A stretch of 27,517 nucleotides of DNA from JBFKQC01 sp041627895 (GTDB lineage Bacteria; Pseudomonadota; Alphaproteobacteria; Rhodobacterales; Rhodobacteraceae), in contig JBFKQC010000053.1 in the NCBI GenBank assembly GCA_041627895.1, forward strand, positions 1 through 27,517, read 5' to 3'. The translations under genes were made by a program, and so were the position numbers. The notes under the pieces are model-generated. The model made no database searches. It was not told the origin of the DNA and saw only the letters and a list, made by a program, of their open reading frames with translations. Position 1 is the stretch's first letter. Each line of letters opens with the position of its first letter. Positions 15,031-22,292 of this stretch are shown here, piece after piece.

Positions 15031-16530
15031 TCAGTCCATCGCCTTGAAGTGGAACTCGCCGCCTTCCTTGATGCCCGAGAACCAGCGCGCGGTAACGGTC
15101 TTGGTCCGGGTGTAGAACCGGAACGCGTCGGGGCCGTACTGGTTCAGGTCGCCGAAGGCGGATTTCTTCCAGCCGCCGAAGGTGTGATAGCTGAGCGGCA
15201 CCGGGATCGGAAAGTTGATGCCGACCATGCCCACGTTCACCCGGCTGGCGAAATCGCGCGCGGTGTCGCCGTCGGCGGTGTAGATCGCGGTGCCGTTGCC
15301 ATAGGGGTTGTCCATGGTCAGCTTCAGCGCCTCTTCGTAGCTGCCGGCGCGCACCTGGCTGAGCACCGGGCCGAAGATCTCCTGCTTGTAGATCTCCATG
15401 TCGGGCGTCACGTTGTCGAAAAGCGACGGGCCGATGAAATAGCCGTTCTCGTAGCCCTGCAGCGCAAAGCCGCGGCCGTCGACCACCAGACTGGCGCCCT
15501 GGTCCACGCCCGAGTCGATCAGGCCGAGGATGCGCGCCTTGGCCTGGGCGGTGATGACGGGCCCGTAATCCACGTCCTCGCCCGCGGTATAGGGGCCGAC
15601 CTTCAGCTTCTCGATCCGCGGCACCAGGCGTTCGACCAGGGCGTCGGCGGTCTTGTCGCCCACCGGCACCGCCACCGAGATCGCCATGCAGCGTTCGCCC
15701 GCCGCGCCGAAACCGGCGCCGACCAGCGCATCCGCCGCCTTGTCCATGTCGGCGTCGGGCATCACGATCATGTGGTTCTTGGCGCCGCCGAAGCACTGCG
15801 CGCGCTTGCCGTTCGACGCCGCGCGGCCGTAGATGTACTGCGCGATCGGCGTCGAGCCGACGAAGCCCACGGCCTGCACCGTCTCGTTGTCGAGGATCGC
15901 GTCGACCGCTTCCTTGTCGCCGTTCACGGCCTGCAGCACGCCGTCCGGCAGGCCGGCCTCCTGCAGCAGTTCGGCCAGCATCAGCGAGGTCGAGGGCACG
16001 CGCTCGGACGGCTTCAGGATCATCGCGTTGCCAGCCGAGATCGCGGGGGCGAGCTTCCACATCGGGATCATCGCCGGAAAGTTGAACGGCGTGATGCCGG
16101 CGACCACGCCGAGCGGCTGGCGCATCGAATAGAGGTCGATGCCCGGCCCGCCCGAATCGGTGAACTCGCCCTTCAGCATGTGCGGCGCGCCCATGCAGAC
16201 CTCGACCACTTCCAGCCCGCGCTGGATGTCGCCGCGCGCATCCGGCAGCGTCTTGCCGTGCTCGCGGCTGACCGCCTCGGCCAGCTTGTCCATGTCGCGG
16301 TTGATCAGCTGCGCGAAGGCCATCATCACCCGGGCGCGGCGCTGCGGGTTGGTGGCGCCCCATTCGCGCTGCGCCTCGGCGGCGCCGGCCACCGCGGCAT
16401 CCAGTTCGGCCTTCGAGGCCAGCGGCGTGCGCGCCTGCACCTCGCCGGTGGCGGGGTTGAAGACGTCGGAAAAGCGGCCCGAGCCGCCCTTGACGTGTTC
16501 ACCGTTGATCCAGTGGGTAAGCTCTTGCAT
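15031..16530 (-). CDS. mmsA: CoA-acylating methylmalonate-semialdehyde dehydrogenase
   Basis: Aldehyde dehydrogenase superfamily enzyme (499 aa) that converts methylmalonate semialdehyde, NAD+ and CoA to propionyl-CoA, the last specific step of valine breakdown. THWINGEHVKGGSGRFSDVFNPATGEV is a typical MmsA start. ITPFNFPAMIPMWK holds the conserved Asn (150), ILKPSERVP the cofactor lysine, and FGAAGERCMAIS the catalytic Cys 281. The C-terminal FGGWKKSAFGDLNQYGPDAFRFYTRTKTVT distinguishes MmsA from ordinary aldehyde dehydrogenases. ATG 16530 has GGAGG five bases upstream. It diverges from a LysR regulator and takes the product of MmsB. Confidence 0.95.
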   Translation of the reverse strand: MQELTHWINGEHVKGGSGRFSDVFNPATGEVQARTPLASKAELDAAVAGAAEAQREWGATNPQRRARVMMAFAQLINRDMDKLAEAVSREHGKTLPDARGDIQRGLEVVEVCMGAPHMLKGEFTDSGGPGIDLYSMRQPLGVVAGITPFNFPAMIPMWKLAPAISAGNAMILKPSERVPSTSLMLAELLQEAGLPDGVLQAVNGDKEAVDAILDNETVQAVGFVGSTPIAQYIYGRAASNGKRAQCFGGAKNHMIVMPDADMDKAADALVGAGFGAAGERCMAISVAVPVGDKTADALVERLVPRIEKLKVGPYTAGEDVDYGPVITAQAKARILGLIDSGVDQGASLVVDGRGFALQGYENGYFIGPSLFDNVTPDMEIYKQEIFGPVLSQVRAGSYEEALKLTMDNPYGNGTAIYTADGDTARDFASRVNVGMVGINFPIPVPLSYHTFGGWKKSAFGDLNQYGPDAFRFYTRTKTVTARWFSGIKEGGEFHFKAMD

Positions 16531-16573
16531 GGCGTCCTCCGCGCGTCGAAATCGGGGTTTCGGTTCGGGCGGC

Positions 16574-16630
16574 ACTCTAGCCTTGCAAAACAGGGCCGAA
16601 AAGGGCCAGTTTCTCAAAGGGATTTTGCAA
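16574..16630 (-). promoter_or_regulatory. mmsA promoter with paired TTGCAA sites
   Basis: In the 122-bp divergent region, TTGCAAAA (16583-16590) and TTTTGCAA (16623-16630) form an inverted repeat with TTGCAA cores 42 bp apart, four helical turns. Reading toward mmsA, TAGAGT (16574-16579) is a plausible -10 box with a poor -35 match (TTTCGG), as expected for an activated promoter. The distal TTGCAA would then lie near -60, where LysR proteins bind. The pairing with the adjacent regulator is inferred. Confidence 0.5.
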
Positions 16631-16652
16631 ATACGCATGGGGTGGACGGAAC

Positions 16653-17546
16653 ATGCACTGGGACGATCTGCGCATCTTTCTCGCCGTGGCGCGCGGCGAA
16701 AGCCTGAGCGAGGCGGGGCGCCGCCTGAAGATCGACCCGGCCACGGTGGGCCGGCGGATGCAGCGGCTCGAGACGGATTGTGGCGTGCCGCTGTTCGCGA
16801 AGTCGCCGCAGGGCTACAGCCTGACGGCGGACGGCCAGCGCCTGCTGGCCCATGCCGAGCGCGCCGAGCAGGCGGTCGACGGCGCGGCGGAAGAGATCGG
16901 CGGCACGCCGGGGCAGTTGCACGGGCTGGTCCGGATCGGCGCGCCGGACGGCTGCGCGAACTACCTTCTGCCGCAGATCTGCGCCGAGCTTGCGGCGGAA
17001 AACCCGGAGCTGGAATTGCAGATCGTCGCGCTGCCCCGGGTCATCGACCTGTCGAAGCGCGAGGCCGACCTGGCGATCGCGGTCAGCCCGCCGAAATCCG
17101 GCCGCCTGACGGTGCAGAAGATCGCCGGCTACCGGCTGAGCCTGGCGGCGCACCGCAAGTACCTGCGCGACGCCCCGCCGCTGGACCGTCTCGCCGATCT
17201 CGGGGCGCACAAGCTGATCGGCTACATCCCCGACATGATCTTCGACCCGGAACTGGACTACCTGGCGGAAACCGGGGCGCAGCGGGTGATGCTGGCCTCG
17301 AACTCGGTGCCGGTGCAGCTGAACCTGATCGCGCGCGGCGCGGGAATCGGCATCGTGCACGATTTCGCGCTGGGCTACGTGCGCGGGGTGGAACGGGTGC
17401 TGGCCGACGACTTCGCGCTGACCCGGGGCTTCTACCTGGTGCGCCACGCCGACGACCGCAACGTTGCGCGCATCGCCCGGGTCGCCGAGGCGCTGGCGGA
17501 CCGGCTTCCGGCCGAGGTTGCGCGGCTCGAGGCCGGGGCGGCTTGA
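16653..17546 (+). CDS. LysR-family regulator, probably of mmsA
   Basis: A 297-aa LysR-type transcription factor. Residues 1-60 form the winged helix-turn-helix: WDDLRIFLAVARGESLSEAGRRLKIDPATVGRRMQRLE, then LFAKSPQGYSLTADGQRLL. The rest is the co-inducer domain, with GLVRIGAPDGCANYLLP opening it. It belongs to the LysR subgroup with PATVGRRxxxLE rather than the common PSAVSxxIxxLE helix. Divergent placement next to mmsA suggests it controls that gene, perhaps responding to a valine intermediate; this is positional inference. A 62-bp gap separates it from the CBS gene, which has its own GGAGGA site. Confidence 0.9.
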   Translation: MHWDDLRIFLAVARGESLSEAGRRLKIDPATVGRRMQRLETDCGVPLFAKSPQGYSLTADGQRLLAHAERAEQAVDGAAEEIGGTPGQLHGLVRIGAPDGCANYLLPQICAELAAENPELELQIVALPRVIDLSKREADLAIAVSPPKSGRLTVQKIAGYRLSLAAHRKYLRDAPPLDRLADLGAHKLIGYIPDMIFDPELDYLAETGAQRVMLASNSVPVQLNLIARGAGIGIVHDFALGYVRGVERVLADDFALTRGFYLVRHADDRNVARIARVAEALADRLPAEVARLEAGAA

Positions 17547-17608
17547 CAGATGCCGGGAACCGGGGTGAGGCTGACCACACGCAATCGTGATCTTTCGGAG
17601 GACCGGGC

Positions 17609-18043
17609 ATGTTGGTGCATCAGATACTGAAGGCGAAATCAGACGACGGGGTCGTGACGATTCCGCCGGGCACCACGGTCAGTGCCGCGGCGGAACTGCT
17701 GTCGAGCCGTCGGATCGGCGCGGTGATCGTCTCGGCCGACGGCAAGGCGCCGCAGGGCATCCTGTCGGAGCGCGACATCGTGCGCGAACTGGGCCGCCGC
17801 GGGTCCGGCTGCCTGAACGAACTGGTGGACGAGATGATGACCAGGGACCTGGTCGGATGCGCGCGCGACGACACCGCCGACAGCGTGCTGGCGAAGATGA
17901 CCGACGGCCGGTTCCGCCACATGCCGGTGATGGAAGAAGGCGAGATGGTGGGCCTGATCTCGATCGGCGACGTGGTGAAGGCGCGGCTCAGCGAGCTGTC
18001 GATGGAGAAAGAGGCGCTGGAAGGCATGATCATGGGGCACTGA
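17609..18043 (+). CDS. CBS-domain pair protein
   Basis: A 144-aa stand-alone protein with two CBS motifs (about 8-62 and 75-135) that together form a Bateman module, which in other proteins binds adenosyl ligands such as AMP, ATP or SAM. Characteristic segments are GVVTIPPGTTVSAAAELLSSRRIGAVIVS, GILSERDIVREL, and RFRHMPVMEEGEMVGLISIGDVVKARLSE. No enzyme or transporter domain is attached, so it probably regulates a partner; which one is unknown. ATG 17609 follows CGGAGGA. A palindromic hairpin starts three bases after the stop. Confidence 0.9.
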   Translation: MLVHQILKAKSDDGVVTIPPGTTVSAAAELLSSRRIGAVIVSADGKAPQGILSERDIVRELGRRGSGCLNELVDEMMTRDLVGCARDDTADSVLAKMTDGRFRHMPVMEEGEMVGLISIGDVVKARLSELSMEKEALEGMIMGH

Positions 18044-18045
18044 CC

Positions 18046-18063
18046 CCGGCCGCGCGCGGCCGG
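18046..18063 (+). terminator. Perfect GC palindrome after the CBS gene
   Basis: CCGGCCGCGCGCGGCCGG is an 18-bp perfect palindrome three bases past the stop. The dispersed repeat begins at the next base, the same arrangement as after dctM. Confidence 0.55.
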
Positions 18064-18116
18064 CCGGAATGTGCGCATCCGCGCGCTCTTCTTTCGGCCA
18101 GCGGCGAGGCGACGCC
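18064..18116 (+). repeat. Dispersed repeat, copy 2 (terminator-linked)
   Basis: This 53-bp stretch matches 8973-9024 with a few substitutions and one single-base indel. GTGCGC-ATCC-GCGCGC folds as a small stem with one G-U pair and is followed by TCTTCTTTC. The right part, AGCGGCGAGGCGACGCC, is also conserved although it is not needed for a terminator. A further hairpin follows at 18125-18144 (GCCGCGGC twice, self-complementary). Confidence 0.7.
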
Positions 18117-18247
18117 TTGCCCCGGCCGCGGCGCGGGCCGCGGCGGCGGGTTCGCGTATTTCCGACGAGAAGAAGCCCGGACCCGGTTGCGGGGCTTGCA
18201 TCGGTGCGCGCAATATAGTTGCGTGAGGCCGAACGAGGGGGACAGAC

Positions 18248-18748
18248 ATGCGCACCGGCCTTTACGCGGGCACCTTCGACCCGCTGACGCTTGGGCATCT
18301 CGACATCATCCGCCGGGCGACGCATCTGGTGGACCGGCTGGTGATCGGCGTGGCGGTCAACAGCGACAAGCGGCCGCTGTTCTCGCTCGACGAGCGCGTG
18401 GCGATGGTCACCGCCGAATGCGCCGATCCGGGGAATTCCACCGAGATCGTGGTGCATCCCTTCGAAACCCTGCTGGTGGACTGCGCCCGCGAGGTCGGCG
18501 CCTCGGTGATCGTGCGCGGCCTGCGCGCGGTGGCGGATTTCGAGTACGAATACCAGATGGTGGGCATGAACCGGGCGATGGACGCGTCGATCGAGACGGT
18601 GTTCCTGATGGCCGAGGCCAAGTACCAGGCGATCGCGTCGAAGCTGGTCAAGGAAATCGCGCGGCTGGGCGGCGACATCTCGAAATTCGTGACGCCGGAC
18701 GTGCGCGACGCGCTTTACGCCAAGCTCGGGCGCCGGGGCTGCGCCTGA
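18248..18748 (+). CDS. coaD: Phosphopantetheine adenylyltransferase
   Basis: Fourth step of coenzyme A synthesis: 4'-phosphopantetheine plus ATP gives dephospho-CoA and pyrophosphate; cytosolic, hexameric in studied bacteria. At 166 aa it is the normal size. GLYAGTFDPLTLGHLDIIRRA carries the nucleotidyltransferase (T/H)xGH motif (here TLGH), and VIVRGLRAVADFEYEYQMVGMNR is the family signature. IASKLVKEIARLGGD replaces the ISSTxVR form found in many other bacteria. ATG 18248 follows a GAGGGGGA site. It appears monocistronic; an AT-rich patch AATATAGT (18211-18218) may belong to its promoter but no confident -35 box is visible. Confidence 0.96.
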   Translation: MRTGLYAGTFDPLTLGHLDIIRRATHLVDRLVIGVAVNSDKRPLFSLDERVAMVTAECADPGNSTEIVVHPFETLLVDCAREVGASVIVRGLRAVADFEYEYQMVGMNRAMDASIETVFLMAEAKYQAIASKLVKEIARLGGDISKFVTPDVRDALYAKLGRRGCA

Positions 18749-18812
18749 GGGCGCGCGTCGAAACCGGACCCAAATCATGGTAGTCTGAACCCTTCGTAGA
18801 CGGTTTTCACGG

Positions 18813-18830
18813 TCGATTTCCGAAAATCGA
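18813..18830 (+). promoter_or_regulatory. Leader hairpin before the small ORF
   Basis: TCGATTT (18813-18819) pairs with AAATCGA (18824-18830) around CCGA. The stem ends directly before the GAGGGGTGGAG ribosome-binding region of the 30-codon ORF, so it could influence its translation. Confidence 0.4.
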
Positions 18831-18844
18831 AGAGGGGTGGAGAC

Positions 18845-18937
18845 ATGCCCAGCACGGCAATCAAGGACCGCGCCGGAGCGCCGGTCGAACCACCGGGTTC
18901 TTTCGTGTTGGATCAACTTATCAAAAGATTTGAATAG
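18845..18937 (+). CDS. Possible 30-residue small protein
   Basis: ATG 18845 opens a 30-codon frame ending in TAG: MPSTAIKDRAGAPVEPPGSF followed by VLDQLIKRFE. A purine-rich GAGGGGTGGAG lies just upstream, the best evidence that it is translated. The peptide is hydrophilic with a possible short C-terminal helix, no signal or membrane segment, and no family I recognise. Its last third and the following 30 bases are clearly AT-richer than the surroundings (cttatcaaaagatttgaata). It is a candidate only. The 368-bp stretch 18749-19116 otherwise holds just two hairpins. Confidence 0.45.
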   Translation: MPSTAIKDRAGAPVEPPGSFVLDQLIKRFE

Positions 18938-19034
18938 CTTAGGGATATTAGCTTTCGCCGGGCTGAGGGGTTCAAATGTTTCGGTTGATCCACTGGGTCC
19001 GGTTGCGTCGGCGGCGCGCCGGCGCCGAAACGAA

Positions 19035-19060
19035 ACGGGCCGGCGAAGGTGCCGGCCCGT
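19035..19060. terminator. Bidirectional terminator
   Basis: ACGGGCCGGC (19035-19044) pairs with GCCGGCCCGT (19051-19060) around GAAGGT. On the plus strand CAATCCTGTTTT follows; on the minus strand the stem is followed by TTCGTTTC. It would end transcripts of the DUF1127 gene (minus) and of the small ORF (plus). Confidence 0.7.
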
Positions 19061-19116
19061 CAATCCTGTTTTGGCGCGGTGTCTCCCGCTGGTCCGTCTG
19101 CTCCGCCCGGCATCGC

Positions 19117-19281
19117 TCAGCGCCCGTAGACGGCGCGGCGGGCGATGGCGCGGGCGTCGGCGCGGTCGATGTCGAGATCCAGCGCCACGTCGTGCGGGAT
19201 CGCCCGGATTTCGCGAACCGTGCGCCAGTAGGCCGCGTGCTTGCGGGTGGCGGTTCTGATGTTCTGGTAAAGGCTGGGCAT
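19117..19281 (-). CDS. DUF1127-family small protein
   Basis: A 54-aa basic protein, MPSLYQNIRTATRKHAAYWR and onward, ending in the alphaproteobacterial DUF1127 pattern REIRAIPHDVALDLDIDRADARAIARRAVYG. Related DUF1127 proteins are small RNA-binding or RNA-turnover factors linked to phosphate and stress responses, for example CcaF1 in Rhodobacter sphaeroides; whether this one acts likewise is not shown. ATG 19281 has AAGGAGG five bases upstream; the frame is open further but without sense. It has its own candidate promoter and terminator, so it is probably monocistronic. Confidence 0.88.
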   Translation of the reverse strand: MPSLYQNIRTATRKHAAYWRTVREIRAIPHDVALDLDIDRADARAIARRAVYGR

Positions 19282-19325
19282 GTCTGCCTCCTTCGGTCTG
19301 ATCGCCGGATCGGTCCGGCGCCCTG

Positions 19326-19353
19326 AACCTATGCCACCACGCCCGCCGGGCAA
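19326..19353 (-). promoter_or_regulatory. Candidate promoter of the DUF1127 gene
   Basis: On the minus strand TTGCCC (19353-19348), a 16-bp spacer and TAGGTT (19331-19326) give four of six matches each to the sigma-70 boxes, leaving a leader of about 40 nt. Confidence 0.35.
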
Positions 19354-19427
19354 GGCATTATTCTGCAGTGCAGCATTGCGCCGGGCGCATGGCGCGCAAG
19401 GCAGGTCAAGTCATTGATGCAAAAGCA

Positions 19428-19453
19428 AAGGGCGCCCCGCCGGGGGCGCCCTT
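19428..19453 (-). terminator. Intrinsic terminator of gap
   Basis: AAGGGCGCCCC (19428-19438) pairs with GGGGCGCCCTT (19443-19453), an 11-bp stem. On the minus strand it is followed by TGCTTTTGC, a T-rich tail. It begins 21 bases after the gap stop and is the clearest intrinsic terminator in the window. Confidence 0.85.
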
Positions 19454-19473
19454 GCGGTCACGATCCGATGAGG

Positions 19474-20481
<1,008 letters not shown>

Positions 20482-20583
20482 GATGTGGTCTCCTTGATCG
20501 GTGATACCGCTCCCGCCGCGGCGCGGCAGGCCTTGACGCGCTAGGAACGGGATTCAGCCGGAAAGGTCAACCGGGTCGGCGGC

Positions 20584-20727
20584 CTATCGCCAGAACGCCG
20601 TGTACTCGATCAGGTCGAGCATCTTGCGCCCGAGAAAGACAGACATTTCCCAACGGAAGGCGATGAAGTCCACGGCGAGAAAGCCGAGGATGAAGACACC
20701 CAGCCAGAAAGCGAGAATATTCGTCAT
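20584..20727 (-). CDS. 47-residue single-TM membrane protein
   Basis: A short frame ending in TAG at 20586-20584, beginning MTNILAFWLGVFILGFLAVD and ending RKMLDLIEYTAFWR. Residues 4-25 form one convincing membrane helix, followed by an amphipathic, aromatic-rich tail with charged pairs. Such composition is unlikely by chance in DNA this GC-rich, and the codons are markedly less GC-rich than the neighbours. The ribosome-binding site is weak. It lies between gap and the HPF/cold-shock gene on the same strand. Function unknown; it could be a small inner-membrane regulator. An 89-aa overlapping frame (20567-20836) looks like noise by comparison. Confidence 0.72.
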   Translation of the reverse strand: MTNILAFWLGVFILGFLAVDFIAFRWEMSVFLGRKMLDLIEYTAFWR

Positions 20728-20816
20728 CGTTACAACACCATGCCCGCCGCGCCCCTGGCGGGCCTTGGCTTACGTTAACCATCCGCGGTGCGCAGGCCAA
20801 GCGCATTTCCCCGCGG

Positions 20817-21368
20817 TCAGCCGCGCAGCGACACATTTACCGCGAACGGCCCCTTTTCGCCGTCCATCAGGCTGAATTCGAGGTCGCTGCCCAGGTCCAG
20901 CCGGTCCCAGTCGTCGCCGATCACGCTGTCGCGCTGGAAATAGACCTCGCCGCCGGCGGGCGTGCGGACGAAGCCGTAGCCCTCGTCGGGAAACAGCCGG
21001 ACCACGGTGCCGTGCTGGCGTTCGGGATGCGACTTGACGTGCACGCCGCCGATCTTGCGCACGTGGTCGTCAAGCTGGCGCCGCGCGGCGTTGAAGCTGT
21101 CGCGCAGCGCCACGCGGACATCCTCGTGCGCGCCCGTGTCGCCGGGCTTGCGGTTGACGATGATCGCGCCGCCCGGCACCTCCAACTCGACCGCGACCTT
21201 GAAATGGTGGCCCTTTCGGCCGCGCCGGTCGGTCTTTTCGATGGTGACGCGGCACGAGGTGATCCGGTCGTAGGACCGTTCCAGCACGGCGATCTTGTCG
21301 TGCACCAGCCCGGTCAGCGCGGGCGAGGCGTCGAGGCCGCGAAACACGATCTGCGGGTCGGTCTGCAT
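20817..21368 (-). CDS. Ribosome hibernation factor (HPF/RaiA) fused to a cold-shock domain
   Basis: A 183-aa two-domain protein. Residues 5-105 resemble the S30AE/HPF fold: IVFRGLDASPALTGLVHDKIAVLE, CRVTIEKTDRRGRKGHHFKVAVELEVPG, then ALRDSFNAARRQLDDHVRK. Residues 118-182 are a CspA-like OB fold, with HGTVVRLFPDEGYGFVRTPAGG (RNP1 region, GYGFV) and EVYFQRDSV (RNP2 region). HPF proteins dock on idle ribosomes and cold-shock domains bind single-stranded RNA; a combined role in protecting ribosomes or mRNA under stress is inferred. ATG 21368 has AGGAG nine bases upstream. It diverges from the DUF2267 gene across a region with two FNR/FixK-like boxes. Confidence 0.88.
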   Translation of the reverse strand: MQTDPQIVFRGLDASPALTGLVHDKIAVLERSYDRITSCRVTIEKTDRRGRKGHHFKVAVELEVPGGAIIVNRKPGDTGAHEDVRVALRDSFNAARRQLDDHVRKIGGVHVKSHPERQHGTVVRLFPDEGYGFVRTPAGGEVYFQRDSVIGDDWDRLDLGSDLEFSLMDGEKGPFAVNVSLRG

Positions 21369-21429
21369 GGGCGAAGGCTCCTGTCTGGCGATCTTCGGTT
21401 CAGCCTCGGCGCAAGGGGGGCGGGGGGCC

Positions 21430-21443
21430 ATGATCTGCGTCAA
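21430..21443 (-). promoter_or_regulatory. FNR/FixK-type box 1
   Basis: ATGATCTGCGTCAA reads TTGACGCAGATCAT on the minus strand, close to the FNR/FixK consensus TTGA(T/C)-N4-(A/G)TCAA with one mismatch at the last base. Centred at -41.5, it would place a start for the HPF/cold-shock gene near 21395, a leader of about 27 nt. Confidence 0.6.
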
Positions 21444-21453
21444 GGGCTGCCGC

Positions 21454-21467
21454 ATGACCCACGTCAA
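21454..21467 (+). promoter_or_regulatory. FNR/FixK-type box 2
   Basis: ATGACCCACGTCAA (minus strand TTGACGTGGGTCAT) repeats box 1 24 bp away with the same half-sites. Centred at -41.5, it predicts a plus-strand start near 21502, with CAGACT (21490-21495) as a poor -10 box and a leader of about 19 nt before the DUF2267 gene. Confidence 0.58.
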
Positions 21468-21520
21468 GGTGCGGCAGGCAACGCTGCGCCAGACTGGCGG
21501 AAGATGAGCGGGAGGATAGC

Positions 21521-21943
21521 ATGAGCGCGTATGGCCTGAAAATCATCGACGAGTCGGTCCAGGCGGCGAATCTCTGGGTCAACGAGGTCAACGCGCGCAC
21601 CGGCTGGGACCACAAGCAGCGCGCCTACCGCCTGTTGCGGCAGGTCCTGCACGTGGTGCGCGATCACCTGAGCGTCGACGAGGCGGCGCAGTTCGGCGCG
21701 CAGCTTCCGACGCTGATCCGGGGGATCTATTACGAGGGCTGGAACCCCTCGAAGACCCCGGTGAAGGAGCGCAGCCGCGACGGGTTCGTCGCGCGGGTGC
21801 AGGCGGCGTTCGAGCCCGATCCGCTGGGCGACGCGCCCGAGGCGATCGCGGCGGTGATGGCGGTGCTGGGCGCGCATGTCTCGGAAGGCGAGATGCAGGA
21901 CGTCCGGCGGACATTCGCGGCAGAGATCAGAGAGCTGTTCTGA
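21521..21943 (+). CDS. DUF2267 protein
   Basis: A 140-aa soluble all-helical protein. The segment RAYRLLRQVLHVVRDHLSVDEAAQFGAQLPTLIRGIYYEGWNP is typical of DUF2267: a helix pair, then LPxxIRGxYYxGW. A second half with DGFVARVQAAFEP and DAPEAIAAVMAVLGAHVSEGEMQDVRRTF repeats the helical plan. The biochemical role of the family is unknown; members are often found near stress and ribosome-protection genes, as here. ATG 21521 follows GGGAGGAT. The paired FNR-like boxes suggest induction at low oxygen together with the divergent HPF/cold-shock gene. Confidence 0.88.
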   Translation: MSAYGLKIIDESVQAANLWVNEVNARTGWDHKQRAYRLLRQVLHVVRDHLSVDEAAQFGAQLPTLIRGIYYEGWNPSKTPVKERSRDGFVARVQAAFEPDPLGDAPEAIAAVMAVLGAHVSEGEMQDVRRTFAAEIRELF

Positions 21944-22262
21944 CCGGCCGCGGCGGGGCGTCGCGGCGGGCCCGACCCGGCGCCCGGCAATGCCCGCACG
22001 GCGGCGCCGGGCATCGCGTGCCGGTCCGGTTCGTCGCGAAATCTCGCCATGGTCGCCGGTGTCCGGCTTCGCGTGCGTCGCAAGCAGGGTGGCGGCGCCG
22101 CCAATCGACATATCCCGGGGGCCAATGCCCCTGTGGCCGGGCAGCGCCAACGCATGCCCTGGCAGATCCTGGCCGTCCCCGCACCCGGCAAGCAGGTGGT
22201 CCCGGGGACCGGGTCGTCTGGTACACGCGAGGCGCAGGCCCCGCGCGCAACACCGGCGGGCC
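21944..22262. other. Intergenic region after DUF2267, one hairpin
   Basis: No coding signal is seen here. CCCGGCGCC (21976-21984) pairs with GGCGCCGGG (22003-22011) across an 18-nt loop, a possible terminator for the DUF2267 gene. Long frames crossing the region on both strands have shadow-like composition. Confidence 0.45.
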
Positions 22263-22284
22263 GGGGGCGCCCGGGCGCGCCCCC
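22263..22284 (-). terminator. Hairpin after the TctC-like gene
   Basis: GGGGGCGC (22263-22270) pairs with GCGCCCCC (22277-22284) around CCGGGC, beginning nine bases past the minus-strand stop at 22293. No T-tract follows. Confidence 0.55.
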
Positions 22285-22292
22285 GCTTCCGG

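Noticed and set aside
18976..19326. 116-aa plus-strand frame with GAGGGG upstream
   Set aside because: Despite a fair ribosome-binding site it runs through a terminator stem and antisense to the DUF1127 gene, with Arg-rich noise-like sequence.
20567..20836. 89-aa minus-strand frame over the 47-aa gene
   Set aside because: Same strand but another frame; Arg/Cys-rich without structure, while the 47-aa frame has a proper membrane helix.
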